NCBI GenBank assembly: GCA_938015445.1
Contig: CALLPE010000020.1
Location: forward strand, 1 to 64,000
Source of the DNA: an uncultured Pirellulales bacterium
GTDB lineage: Bacteria > Planctomycetota > Planctomycetia > Pirellulales > Thermoguttaceae
Length of the DNA: 64,000 nt
Direction of reading: 5' to 3'
Made by a program: the position numbers and the translations under genes. How positions within the stretch are numbered: the stretch's first letter is position 1; each line of letters starts with the position of its first letter. This document shows, in pieces, positions 35,004 to 43,536 of the stretch. The notes below the pieces were generated by a model. The model saw only the letters and a list, made by a program, of their open reading frames with translations. It did no database searches and was not told the origin of the DNA.

Positions 35004-35762
35004 TCAACATCCTGTTTCCAGCGAAGCCAAGTAGCGATGCAGTTTCGGACGTTTTCCGAGCAAGTGGGTGATGTAGTTATTCATCACCCCCCGCAATTGG
35101 CCCATCACACGGCGGTCTGTTTCCAAGCGCTGCCAGGAGTGGCCTTGCGGGTTGGCCAACTGCTGCATGGTTTTCAGCACTCCTGCATCCACCACGACCA
35201 CTTGTTTTTTTCCTTCCCGACACTTGTGGCACAGTACACCGCCGCCCAGGCTGAAAGCCGCTTGTCCGCTGAGATTCAGCTCCGTCCCGCATTCAACGCA
35301 ACTGTCCAGCGAGGGCAAATGTCCCAGCAGCCGCAAGCCGAGCAGCTCGAACCGCGCTACCCGCTTAGCGACGTTCTCGCCTGCCGAAAGTGCGGCCAGT
35401 GTCTGGTCAGCCAGATCGAACAGCTCTGGATGAGGGTCATACTCGTCGGTCATCTCCAGCAAAAACTCTGCCACGTAGTAACCGGCGTACAGGCTCGACA
35501 AATCGCGGCCAGCAGGCCGAAAGCGGCGCACGAGCTTGGCCTCGGTCAACAAATCGAGTGCTTCGGACGACTTGCGGACAAAGACTATTCGACAAAGGCT
35601 TAGCAGGTCAAGAGCAGACTCGAAAGGACTTTTTAACCGCCTAGCGCCTTTAGCCAGAACTCCCAGTTTGCCGAACTCGCGAGTCATCAACGTTGCAACG
35701 ACGCTGGTCTCGCTGAACTCGACCGTGCGAAGCACCAACGCTGTGGCTTTTTCGGTTGGCAT
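35004..35762 (-). CDS. recO: DNA repair protein RecO
   Basis: The 252-residue product (MPTEKATALVLRTVEFSETS) has the N-terminal OB fold (TLMTREFGKLGVLAKGARRL, KSPFESALDLLSLCRIVFV). Helices follow (LYAGYYVAEFLLEMTDEYDP), and a zinc-binding part with CVECGTEL and VLCHKCREGK. RecO loads RecA with RecR during gap repair. ATG 35762 is chosen; a TTG at 35777 would add five residues. The downstream bamD-like gene is 64 bases away, so a shared transcript is likely. Confidence 0.95.
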   Translation of the reverse strand: MPTEKATALVLRTVEFSETSVVATLMTREFGKLGVLAKGARRLKSPFESALDLLSLCRIVFVRKSSEALDLLTEAKLVRRFRPAGRDLSSLYAGYYVAEFLLEMTDEYDPHPELFDLADQTLAALSAGENVAKRVARFELLGLRLLGHLPSLDSCVECGTELNLSGQAAFSLGGGVLCHKCREGKKQVVVVDAGVLKTMQQLANPQGHSWQRLETDRRVMGQLRGVMNNYITHLLGKRPKLHRYLASLETGC

Positions 35763-35900
35763 GGGAATGTTGCGCAAGTGCGCTAAAAGATGCGTGATGC
35801 GCTACATACGAAACATGGCACGACCGATGAATATGCGGAATATACACACTATGCGTCATCTTTGCGCTGCGCCGGGTGACCGTCCGGGCCGGGCCAAACG

Positions 35901-36323
35901 TTATGCGCCCACCAATCGCAAGTAGCGACGTTCCCCAGCGCGCATCCGCGCCCGCTCGGTTCGCGTACCATCATCATATCCCACTAAATGCAACGTGCCG
36001 TGGACGACGTAGCGGAGCAGTTCTGTTTCCGGTTTGGTCTTGTACCGGCGCGCGACAGCGACGGCAGTTTGGGCACTTACCACCACTTCGCCTTCCAGCC
36101 GGCCGGCTGCCTGCTCCAGTGGGAAGCTGAGCACATCGGTCGGTTCCGGATCGCCTAGGTACCGCGCATGAAGCTCGGCGATCGCTGCGTCGTCGAGCAC
36201 AGCCACGCTGACAAGCGCCTCTGTCACTCCGTGGTCAAGCAGAATCTGCTGCACCGTGCGGCGTATCGTCCGGCGATCGATTTTCAAATGTTGCTGTTTG
36301 TTGGCGATTGCGACTTGGATCAA
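35901..36323 (-). CDS. ybeY: Endoribonuclease YbeY with altered third metal ligand
   Basis: The 140-residue product, from TTG 36323 (IQVAIANKQQHLKIDRR), matches the rRNA maturation factor YbeY: LGDPEPTDVLSFPLE, GEVVVSAQTAV and the catalytic strand. The canonical motif is HGxLHLxGYDH; here it reads HGTLHLVGYDDGTRTERARM, so the third His is Asp. Asp can also bind zinc, so activity is not excluded. The length is slightly below usual (about 150). The start codon TTG is weakly supported. It lies between recO and an unknown membrane protein on the same strand. Confidence 0.88.
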   Translation of the reverse strand: MIQVAIANKQQHLKIDRRTIRRTVQQILLDHGVTEALVSVAVLDDAAIAELHARYLGDPEPTDVLSFPLEQAAGRLEGEVVVSAQTAVAVARRYKTKPETELLRYVVHGTLHLVGYDDGTRTERARMRAGERRYLRLVGA

Positions 36324-36516
36324 GTGAGCGAGCTTTCAGGCTTTCCGATCAATTGGCGGCGCTGGGCCGCGTATAAGTTTGTTTTCAGCCAGCGGCCTAT
36401 CGTATGCGAAATCCTCGTATGCCAAATCGCAGCCGGCCCAGTTCCCAGCGCCGGTGTGCCGACGACGACAACTCGCCTGCAACTATCTTTGCCAGCGTCG
36501 CGCGGTGGCGGGGGCG

Positions 36517-36933
36517 TCATTCCGGGCCGCTCTGGCCGTTGCCGCGGCAGCGTTTCGCACGGCGGAGCTGAAGCTGTAGCTTGGCCTGCTCGGTAAGATA
36601 ATGCGCACGCAAGCGGCCGAAATACACGGTAGTGGCCACCACATCCGCCAGCGCCAGTAGCGCTACCCAGGCCAGTATCAGCAGCACTCCGAGCCAGAAA
36701 ACAGCCACGAACCACAACGGTTCGCGGATCATCGGGCCGAACATTATCGCCAGGGCCAATATCCCCAGCAAAGCGCTGGTTTGCATCCGGCGGCGGAACT
36801 GGCGGCCGCGGTAATCCAGCTCTTCGACATCCGTGCTGTTCGCTTTGGTACGCCGCCAGGCGCGCATGTGCAGCAGCATGAGCACCGCTGCTAGCAGCAA
36901 CAACACGCCGGAGACTATCGCCGAGGAAAGCAT
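36517..36933 (-). CDS. Small membrane protein of unknown function
   Basis: The 138-residue product (MLSSAIVSGVLLLLAAVLML) has one N-terminal helix (about 3-22). A hydrophilic segment with RRTKANSTDVEELDYRGRQF follows, then two close helices (LLGILALAIMFGP and FVAVFWLGVLLILAWVALLA). The C-terminal cytoplasmic tail is basic. No family recognised. The start at 36933 removes a short upstream extension to 36972; neither has a clear ribosome binding site. Just upstream lies copy C of the dispersed element. Coding is supported by the helix pattern and position in the minus-strand block. Confidence 0.6.
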   Translation of the reverse strand: MLSSAIVSGVLLLLAAVLMLLHMRAWRRTKANSTDVEELDYRGRQFRRRMQTSALLGILALAIMFGPMIREPLWFVAVFWLGVLLILAWVALLALADVVATTVYFGRLRAHYLTEQAKLQLQLRRAKRCRGNGQSGPE

Positions 36934-37010
36934 TGCTGTGCGCGCTACGACGACCGGTTTACAACGGCCCATTACCGACGGAGCTGGCCACCGGTTGCAA
37001 GAGGTCTATC

Positions 37011-37107
37011 AGAGCCTCTAACAAAAAACGACCTTTTCTTGCGCTGTGCTTCTAGCAAGTTGTTAGTGAAATCTTCTTGGGGTTTTGTTTTGTTAGAGCC
37101 TCTAAAA
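37011..37107 (-). repeat. Dispersed intergenic element, copy C, bounded by inverted repeats
   Basis: On the minus strand, CAAAACCCCAAGAAGATTTC and AAAAGGTCGTTTTTTGTTAG align with the 3' half of copy A. In addition a near-perfect 15 to 17-base inverted repeat (AGAGCCTCTAACAAAA at 37011 and its complement at 37088-37104) bounds the segment. It ends just past the stop of the M28 peptidase gene. Confidence 0.6.
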
Positions 37108-38205
37108 CTATGGCAGCGATTGCAGCCATCGTTGCACTACCCAGCCCACCTTCGCCAGACTCAGCGGCGAACATTGCTCGGGCGTGTCGGCCTGGGTGTG
37201 CCACGGCGGATAATCGAAGTCGATGATGTTAATACACGGTATTCCCCCCAGATTGTACAACATCACGTGGTCGTCGTTAATGTCGTACTTCTTCTGCGGG
37301 ATAAACTCCTTGACGCCCAAGCGCGCCGCCACACTCCAAATCTCTTCGACCAACGGACGCGTTTCTTTCCATCGCAGGCTATTGCCTTCTTGGTAAAGTT
37401 GCAAGTCCTTGTCGCCTACCATGTCCAGCAATATTCCCCAGCGGTATTGGTACTCCTTTTGCTTGGCGTACTGCCGAGCGAAGTACTCCGAGCCGATGAA
37501 GTACCGTCCGTCCGGGTGGAAGACGAACTCCTCGCCGTCCAGCATCACCAGGTCGAATCCGTAGCGGCTGGTGAGCTGAGGGATGGTGCGGGCAAGCTCC
37601 ATCAGTACTGCTACACCGCTGGCATTGTCGTTGGCGCCGACGAAACGCCCTTTGGGATTGTCTTTATCCAACAATGGAAAAGGCAAAGTGTCGTAATGCG
37701 CGCACAGCAGGATGCGCTGCTTACGCTCGGGATGCCAGCGGAAGATCATATTGGCCATGGCTACTTCCGAGCCGTCCAGCGGATGATGAACCCGAAACCG
37801 CTGGTACTCCACCGTAAACCCCAGCCGCCGGAAGTGCTCTTCGAGGAACTTTTGCTGGGCGGCCATACCGGGCGAGCCGCTGGGGCGCGGGCCGATGGCG
37901 CATAGTTGCTTCAGGTACTCGTAAGCCCGCTGGCCGTCGAACGGGATGTCGTCCAGCGTCAAGCTGCCAACTGCTTGCCGGGCATCATGCCGACGCTGGT
38001 TTGCCCACAGCAACACCGCGGACAGCACTGCCGCTGCCGACAAACACACCAACCCTAGGGCGACGGTCTGGCGCTTGCCCAAACTGCGAGCAAGCGTCTG
38101 GGCGGCACTTTCTTGGCTGGTGGTGTGCTGCGCTGTGACGGTCGCCTGGGAACCGCTACGGCGGCCGCCCACGTGCGGCGCAGCGCTTTTGTTCGTGGTG
38201 CTCAT
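37108..38205 (-). CDS. Membrane-anchored M28-family zinc peptidase / glutaminyl-cyclase-like
   Basis: The 365-residue product has a Thr/Ser-rich cytoplasmic N-terminus, one membrane helix (about 47-68, VALGLVCLSAAAVLSAVLLW) and an M28 domain. Zinc ligands are visible: His in ILLCAHYDTLPF, Asp in FVGANDNASGVAVLMELA, Glu in MLDGEEFVFHP, Asp in LLDMVGDKDLQLY and His in YPPWHTQADTPEQCS. The fold is shared by aminopeptidases and glutaminyl cyclases. LCAIGPRPSGSPGM and the WHT motif recall glutaminyl cyclases, but the substrate is unproven. It acts probably at the periplasmic side. Confidence 0.9.
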   Translation of the reverse strand: MSTTNKSAAPHVGGRRSGSQATVTAQHTTSQESAAQTLARSLGKRQTVALGLVCLSAAAVLSAVLLWANQRRHDARQAVGSLTLDDIPFDGQRAYEYLKQLCAIGPRPSGSPGMAAQQKFLEEHFRRLGFTVEYQRFRVHHPLDGSEVAMANMIFRWHPERKQRILLCAHYDTLPFPLLDKDNPKGRFVGANDNASGVAVLMELARTIPQLTSRYGFDLVMLDGEEFVFHPDGRYFIGSEYFARQYAKQKEYQYRWGILLDMVGDKDLQLYQEGNSLRWKETRPLVEEIWSVAARLGVKEFIPQKKYDINDDHVMLYNLGGIPCINIIDFDYPPWHTQADTPEQCSPLSLAKVGWVVQRWLQSLP

Positions 38206-38474
38206 GCCTGCACACTAACAACCGGCCGCCGACAGTGCAAGCCGGATAATAGGCGATCTAATAGGCGATCAGCGCGATATACCATAAGGATTTTCCGGCC
38301 TGCGTGACGGTCGATAGGTGCACGAGGATTGCCGACTGGCCGTTGGTTTCCGAGCAGTGCAGGAAGGCTCGGCTAACCAGCAGCCGCAGCAACCAGAAGC
38401 CGAAAACACCGACCGCTGCGTTCCTATCAGGACATTTAGCACGCCGGCCCTCACGGTATTTCTAACGTGGGCGG

Positions 38475-39356
38475 TTAGGGTAGTTCCAACTCGGCCCAAA
38501 CAAGCGGGTGGTCTGAAGCCCCTTGGTCTACGATGCCGCCATCAATCGGGCGCAGTCCGCGGGTAATGATCCAATCGACGCGCCCCGGCGGCTCCGAAGC
38601 GCCTTTACGGCGCACGGCTTCGCCCACGGCGTCGATTACGCCGGGCATTTGCAGCAACTGGCGCAGCGGCGGCTGGTCGGCGGGGCAATTCAAATCTCCC
38701 AGCAGGATGGCCGGTTCTTCCAGGTGGAGGAATATTTCGGCCACCGCAAGCAATTGGGCGTCGCGCTCGCGCTGCTGGCGCTGATGGATATGGGTGGCTA
38801 GCACGCGCACCGCATGGCCGCCGTGTTCCACCACCGTTAAAACCGCGTTGCGATAGTCTGGGGCGAACTGCCGCGGCAGGGCAATCCGCTGCCACGACTG
38901 CACCCCGGTGGCGGCTAGCAGCGCGTTGCCGAACTCCAGCGCGTACCAGCGGCGCTCCGCTGGGGCGTAAAGCCATGCCATTTCCAACGTCTCGGCCAAG
39001 CGGCTGGCCTGGTTGTCGCCGGTAAGCAAATTGCCGCGCACCTCTTGCAGGGCGACAAGATCGAGGGGGATTTCGCTTAGTGCGCGGGCGGTTCGGGGCA
39101 GGTCCCTGATGCCGTCGGCACCGCGGCCGCTGTGGATGTTGAAAGTCCCCACGCGCAGGGTAGTCCGCTCCGCAATCGGACGTGCTGGCGGCCCGTTAAA
39201 CTGCACCCCGGCGGCCGAGCCGGTGCTACGCGGCCGCGAAGCTAAGTACCCGGCTGTAATCAGCGCCGCCAAAACACCCGCAGCCAGCAGGCCCCGGTGT
39301 GATAACAGCCTGTAGTTCCGGCGGGGCCCGGATTGATAGTTGTCGGATCGTGTCAT
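38475..39356 (-). CDS. Endonuclease/exonuclease/phosphatase (EEP) family protein, membrane-anchored
   Basis: The 293-residue product has a signal anchor (about 20-40, LLAAGVLAALITAGYLA). An EEP domain follows: LRVGTFNIHSGRGADG, LDLVALQEVRGNLL, VRVLATHIHQ, PAILLGDLNCPADQPPLRQL, RVDWIITRGLRP and the terminal DQGASDHPLVWAELEL. The Asn, Glu, Asp and His catalytic residues of metal-dependent phosphodiesterases are present. The substrate could be nucleic acid, phospholipid or inositol phosphate. It is probably located outside the inner membrane. A direct 12-base duplication (TAATAGGCGATC, about 38247-38270) lies in the gap towards the M28 gene. Confidence 0.86.
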   Translation of the reverse strand: MTRSDNYQSGPRRNYRLLSHRGLLAAGVLAALITAGYLASRPRSTGSAAGVQFNGPPARPIAERTTLRVGTFNIHSGRGADGIRDLPRTARALSEIPLDLVALQEVRGNLLTGDNQASRLAETLEMAWLYAPAERRWYALEFGNALLAATGVQSWQRIALPRQFAPDYRNAVLTVVEHGGHAVRVLATHIHQRQQRERDAQLLAVAEIFLHLEEPAILLGDLNCPADQPPLRQLLQMPGVIDAVGEAVRRKGASEPPGRVDWIITRGLRPIDGGIVDQGASDHPLVWAELELP

Positions 39357-39521
39357 CGGACTGCCGACCGTCTTAGCGCCGGCCGCTTACGCTACCGGCT
39401 GGATAGCCAGTTGGTGATGCTGCCGGGCGGTGCTCCGCGGCGCGACTGTTTCCAACGCCCCGCAACTCCGTCGGCGGCTTGTTCAGTGACGTTATATTGC
39501 GTTCGCGGATCGGGCACTGGG

Positions 39522-40754
39522 TCATGGCATCCGCAGTTGCTGCGGGCCGAGGACGACTACGGTAAAGTCCTGCGGCGGATGTTGGGCCAAGTAGTGATTG
39601 ATGCCCTGGGAAGTCAACTGGTCGATCAACTGTCCCAGTTCGTCCAGAGTCCGCACACGCCCCAGGTGGTACCAATCGTTGGCGATGGCGCGGCTCCGGG
39701 CCGAGGAAGACTCCTGCTGCATGACCAATGCGCTTTTAATGCGGGCCTTGAGCCTATCCAGCTCATCGTCCTGAATTCCCTGGGCTAAACGGTGCACCTC
39801 GGCCACGGTCACATCCAATGTCTGTTGTGCCCGCTCGGCAGTGGTGCCGGCGTAGCAGAACACTGCTGCCCGATCGCGCAGTGTGTGATAAGACGCATAA
39901 ACGGCGTAGCACAAGCCCCGTTTTTCTCGCACTTCCATAAACAGGCGGGAACTGGTGCCGCTGCCCAGCACGCCCACGGCGCCCCATGCCCGAAAGTAAT
40001 CCGGATTCCGGTACGGAACTGCGTCCCAGGCAATGCCGATGTGGCATTGGTTCGATGCATACTGGATGTGGCGGGCGGAATGCTCTGGGGGCCGCTCCTG
40101 GGGTAGGCGGTCTTCGCCCTTTGGCCAATCGGCCAGCAACTGTCCGACCAGCTCGCGCAACGGTTCCCACTCCACACGGCCTGCCAGTGCGATGATCGTC
40201 CCGTTGGGGATGTATCGCTCGCGGACGAATCGGCAAACGTCTTCCAGCGCGATCGCCTGCACGCTTTCGGCGGCACCTTCCGGCGGACTACCCCAGGGAT
40301 GCGGGTAATGGCAACGTCGCAGTTCGACCATCAGCTTTTGCGCCGGATCGTCTTCGATGGCCCGCAGCTCCTGCAACAGGATCGAGCGGCACGCCTCCAG
40401 GTGTTCGGCCGGCAGCAGCGGTCGGCGCAACATATCGGCATATATTTCCAGGGCTGCCGGCAGGTTTTCGCATATCGTGGCGCCGCTGAAGGCTGTGTGC
40501 GAGCTTGACACCGAATCGCTGCGACGCAGGCCAAGATTGTCCAGGTCGATGACCAACTGCCGTGCGTCGCGTGGTCCGGCGCCCCGTTGTACCATGTCGC
40601 AAGCCAACGAACACAGTCCTTCTCGTCCTGGAGGATCGTGTATCGAACCGGCAGGCAAAAGAATGCTGAAGGCCGCCGACTGCATCCAAGGGATCGGTTC
40701 GGCCAGCAGCACCAAACCGTTTTCATAGACGTGGGATAAGATGGACTGATTCAC
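39522..40754 (-). CDS. M16-family peptidase-like protein without the zinc motif
   Basis: The 410-residue product begins (GTG 40754) NQSILSHVYENGLVLLAEPI. The M16 fold is clear: FSILLPAGSIHDPPGREGL, LRRPLLPAEHLEACRSILLQ, YPHPWGSPPEGAAESVQAIA, YIPNGTIIALAGRVEWEPL and the C-terminal GSGTSSRLFMEVREKRGLCY. The HxxEH zinc motif expected after GREGL reads LCSLACDMVQ, so it is probably not a protease itself. Inactive M16 subunits usually pair with an active one, which is not adjacent. The start overlaps the GNAT stop by 4 bases (GTGA). The open frame continuing to 41243 is a shadow of the GNAT gene. Confidence 0.85.
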   Translation of the reverse strand: MNQSILSHVYENGLVLLAEPIPWMQSAAFSILLPAGSIHDPPGREGLCSLACDMVQRGAGPRDARQLVIDLDNLGLRRSDSVSSSHTAFSGATICENLPAALEIYADMLRRPLLPAEHLEACRSILLQELRAIEDDPAQKLMVELRRCHYPHPWGSPPEGAAESVQAIALEDVCRFVRERYIPNGTIIALAGRVEWEPLRELVGQLLADWPKGEDRLPQERPPEHSARHIQYASNQCHIGIAWDAVPYRNPDYFRAWGAVGVLGSGTSSRLFMEVREKRGLCYAVYASYHTLRDRAAVFCYAGTTAERAQQTLDVTVAEVHRLAQGIQDDELDRLKARIKSALVMQQESSSARSRAIANDWYHLGRVRTLDELGQLIDQLTSQGINHYLAQHPPQDFTVVVLGPQQLRMP

Positions 40755-41305
40755 CGCTGCAACAGTTCGGCCGATTTGAACAAGGTCTTGACTGTGACGA
40801 ACCCCAACCGCTGGTAAAGCCGGATGGCTCCTACGTTCTGGGCGGTGACTTCCAAGTGTACCCGCCGCACGCCCGAACGGGCAAATCCCTCCAGTGCTCG
40901 AAACAGCAGTGCTGTGCCCAGCCCCTGATTGCGATGTTCCGGCGCTACACCGAGATTTTGGACCGCTCCCAACCCTTCGCTGTCGATGATTCCCTGGATG
41001 GTGCCGCAATAATCCGGCTGTGGCTGTTGCCGATCGTATGCCAGCAGCCAGGTTGCGCTGGGCAGGAATCCTTTTTTCCGGCTGATTTCGAGCATCAGTC
41101 GCCGACAGCCGGCCAGATCGCCCAGGCAAGGAAATACGTGGGCGTCGATCTCGTGGCAGAAACTGCGATACTTGGCCAGCGCAAAGCCCTCCAGCAGCGA
41201 CTCGTCCCAGCCCAGCAAACGGTAACCCGGCGGCAGCCGGCACGTAAACTCCTTACCGGCTAGTTCGATTTCCATCCGATAACGTTTGTAGTACGAAAGC
41301 TGCAT
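40751..41305 (-). CDS. GNAT-family N-acetyltransferase
   Basis: The 184-residue product has a C-terminal GNAT domain: GTIQGIIDSEGLGAVQNLGV, the acetyl-CoA loop APEHRNQGLGTALLFRALEG (R/QxxGxG/A) and VHLEVTAQNVGAIRLYQRLG. The N-terminal part (about 1-75) is unusual in being long before the core. The substrate is unknown. It overlaps the M16-like gene by 4 bases, so they are translationally coupled. An inner ATG at 41272 (MEIELAGKEF) is an alternative start. Confidence 0.85.
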   Translation of the reverse strand: MQLSYYKRYRMEIELAGKEFTCRLPPGYRLLGWDESLLEGFALAKYRSFCHEIDAHVFPCLGDLAGCRRLMLEISRKKGFLPSATWLLAYDRQQPQPDYCGTIQGIIDSEGLGAVQNLGVAPEHRNQGLGTALLFRALEGFARSGVRRVHLEVTAQNVGAIRLYQRLGFVTVKTLFKSAELLQR

Positions 41306-41414
41306 CAGCGGCAGAAGAACCCCAGGGCCGACGTTACTTTATCGGCGGTCGGCAATCGGGTCAATCGGCGGTATCACCGCTGGCGCCCCGTAGGCGGCCG
41401 CTAGACGGTTTTCA

Positions 41415-41541
41415 TTCTGCTGGGTTCAGGCTGTGATTCTGCTGGGTTCAGGCTGTGATTCTGCTGGCTTCAGGCTGTGATTCTGCTGGCTTCAGGCTGT
41501 GATTCTGCTGGCTTCAGGCTGTGATTCTGCTGGGTCCGAGT
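41415..41541. repeat. 22-base tandem array, nearly six copies
   Basis: Units start at 41415, 41437, 41459, 41481, 41503 and 41525 (last partial), with core TTCTGCTGG and TTCAGGCTGTGA. They differ mainly at one G/C position. The gap 41306-41599 between GNAT and nfo otherwise holds nothing recognisable. Confidence 0.93.
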
Positions 41542-41599
41542 TTCAGCCTGCTGAGCCCAGGTGGTCTTGCTGCTGGGCCGAGGGAGGCTGTCTGCCGGC

Positions 41600-42466
41600 T
41601 TACCCACTCGCCTGTCGGGCGATCTGCCGAAGCCGACGGAGGTTTATCACGTCCCAATCCACTGTGCCGCACAGGCCTTTGGGCGTTTCCAGATACATGG
41701 GCACATGGGCGAATCGCTCATCGGCCAGCAGGTTGCCAAAGGCGGCCAATCCCAGCTTGCCGCGGCCGATGTGTTGGTGGCGGTCGATCCTCGAACCACA
41801 CGGCGCTTGGCTGTCGTTGAGGTGAATCGCCGCTATCCGCTCCAAGCCCACCAATCGGTGGAAATTGTTGAGCGTCGCCTCGTACTGGCGGGGCGTGCGC
41901 AGCGGGTATCCGGCCGCGAATACGTGAGCGGTATCGAAGCAGACGCCCAGCCTTTCCCGATGGGAGGTAAGCGAGAGTATCTCGGCCAGGTGCTCGAACC
42001 GCCAGCCCAGCGAAGTCCCCTGCCCGGCTGTCGTCTCCAGTAAACACCGTACGGCCAGGTCTCTCAGCCGCGAGTAGACTTCATCGATCGCTCGGGCCAC
42101 GCGGCGCAATCCGCTTGCTTCGTTGGAGGTGGTGTAACTGCCGGGATGGATCACCACGCAAGCCAGCCCCAGGGTTGCAGCGCGACGCAGTTCCGACTCG
42201 AAACCATCGACCGAACGGCGCCACAGCCGCTCGTCGGGCGAGGCCAGGTTGAGCAGGTAGGATGCGTGGGCGATCGGATGCCTGATGCCAGTAGCACTGA
42301 CGGTGCCCCGAAACAGCAGAGCTTCCTCGACGGTAATCTCCTTTGCCCCCCACTGCGTGTTGTTGTGGGTGAAAAGCTGCACGCAATCGCAACCGGCTTC
42401 GCACGCGCGCAGCACCGCACGGTGGTATCCGCCGGCAATCGACATGTGTGCGCCCAGAATGGCCAT
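41600..42466 (-). CDS. nfo: Endonuclease IV (deoxyribonuclease IV)
   Basis: The 288-residue product (MAILGAHMSIAGGYHRAVLR) is a zinc-dependent AP endonuclease of base-excision repair. Family motifs are GAHMSIAGGYHRAV, VQLFTHNNTQW, HASYLLNLASPDE, VVIHPGSYTTS, LLETTAGQGTSLGWRFEHL, LGVCFDTAHVFAAGYPL, IHLNDSQAPCGSRIDRHQHI and MYLETPKG. The length (about 285) is typical. ATG 42466 starts exactly at the conserved domain; the open frame to 42523 overlaps the repeat-rich upstream region. Its promoter must lie in or above that repeat region. Confidence 0.95.
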   Translation of the reverse strand: MAILGAHMSIAGGYHRAVLRACEAGCDCVQLFTHNNTQWGAKEITVEEALLFRGTVSATGIRHPIAHASYLLNLASPDERLWRRSVDGFESELRRAATLGLACVVIHPGSYTTSNEASGLRRVARAIDEVYSRLRDLAVRCLLETTAGQGTSLGWRFEHLAEILSLTSHRERLGVCFDTAHVFAAGYPLRTPRQYEATLNNFHRLVGLERIAAIHLNDSQAPCGSRIDRHQHIGRGKLGLAAFGNLLADERFAHVPMYLETPKGLCGTVDWDVINLRRLRQIARQASG

Positions 42467-42898
42467 ACCGCAGATAATAAACGGCAAGTAATAAATCGAC
42501 GTCGCCAGATAACGAATCGCCATTTGGCAAATAATGAATTGCTATCTGGCAAAAGTGAATTCCCATTTGGCAAATTAGCGAATTGCCATTTGGCAAATTA
42601 ATAAATTGCCACATCCCAGATGATGGAACGCCGTTTGCCAGATAATGGTAACTGGCGATGCTTTGCGAGGGAACTTTGCGTGCAGTGGGCACGTCAAATG
42701 GCTGGCTGGTACCTGCGGACTGGCAATGCCAGGCGCTAGTGTTATGGTGGGGCAGGAGTTTCGGGCTGGTAACCAGAGGCCCGCCGCTGCTTGCTGCCCT
42801 TTGTCAACTGCCAACTGCTAAACTCTTGCAAGCCGACGGTGGCCTCGCTTAATATAAGGTTATCGGGCACCGGTGCCTGAAGTGCACGGGAGAGCGGT
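42467..42898. other. Gap upstream of nfo
   Basis: No gene supported. It includes the palindromic 21 to 23-base array (42513-42602) and a further diverged copy around 42603-42650. The rest shows nothing recognisable. Confidence 0.6.
42513..42602. repeat. Four 21-23-base units with palindromic core
   Basis: Units 42513-42535, 42536-42556, 42557-42579 and 42580-42602 share GAATTGCCATTTGGCAAAT with variations. The core TTGCCATTTGGCAA is an inverted repeat, so each unit could form a small hairpin or bind a dimeric protein. Confidence 0.85.
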
Positions 42899-43387
42899 AT
42901 GATCGAGTCATGGTGGATAGTCCTGACTGCGGCTGTGGTGGTGGCGGTATTGGTTTACATCGCTTGGCCGTTGAAGAAGACTAGCCAGCAAGTGCATTTC
43001 GCCCGGGCGCGCCGCGAGTTTCACCGGCATCGTGAGTGGCTCGAAGCCAAGTTCATCCGTTTGGCGGCAGCGCGAGCCGCCGAAGGTTCTCCCCGCTGGG
43101 ACGAATGCTACTTCGACGATGCGGTGGCGTACGTCCGCAATCGCAATACCAACGAGCTTTCGGCGTTCGTGGAAGTCACTGTGGCTGTGGACGATTTTCC
43201 TGGCTCGCCCACCGATGTGGCCGGAATCGTCAGCAACGTGCGCGTGGGCACGGCGGTATTTCGCTACCACCGCGACCACTGGGAGACGGACGGGCGGGCG
43301 ATCTTGAACCTTAGCCCTGCCGAGGCGATACGCCTGTATCGCAACGATCTGGAGATGATCGACCAGGAATTGGCCGGGCGGACTTGA
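42899..43387 (+). CDS. Membrane-anchored protein of unknown function
   Basis: The 162-residue product has one N-terminal membrane helix (MIESWWIVLTAAVVVAVLVY). A basic helical segment (FARARREFHRHREWLEAKF) is followed by an alpha/beta region (WDECYFDDAVAYVRNRN, ELSAFVEVTVAVDD, VGTAVFRYHRDHWETDG). The end LNLSPAEAIRLYRNDLEMID is amphipathic. No family recognised; it appears to be a cytoplasmic domain tethered to the membrane. GGGAG lies 7 bases before the start. It points towards a minus-strand radical SAM gene. Confidence 0.68.
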   Translation: MIESWWIVLTAAVVVAVLVYIAWPLKKTSQQVHFARARREFHRHREWLEAKFIRLAAARAAEGSPRWDECYFDDAVAYVRNRNTNELSAFVEVTVAVDDFPGSPTDVAGIVSNVRVGTAVFRYHRDHWETDGRAILNLSPAEAIRLYRNDLEMIDQELAGRT

Positions 43388-43536
43388 CAGCACAGCTCAC
43401 AGCGGATGTAGCGGCGCAGCCGGGTAAGCTTTCTTTTGCGACCGGGACGCCGGTAATCCCGCTTGTTGATTATTGGCGGCGCTGGTTGACCAGATGGCCA
43501 CATGCTCGATTTCCTGATCGGATGGGGGCACGGCTA

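Noticed and set aside
40755-41243. N-terminal extension of the M16-like protein
   Set aside because: It lies in the GNAT coding region in another frame; GTG 40754 overlaps the GNAT stop and starts at the conserved fold.
41415-41541. CRISPR array
   Set aside because: The 22-base units are directly adjacent with no spacers and no cas gene is near.
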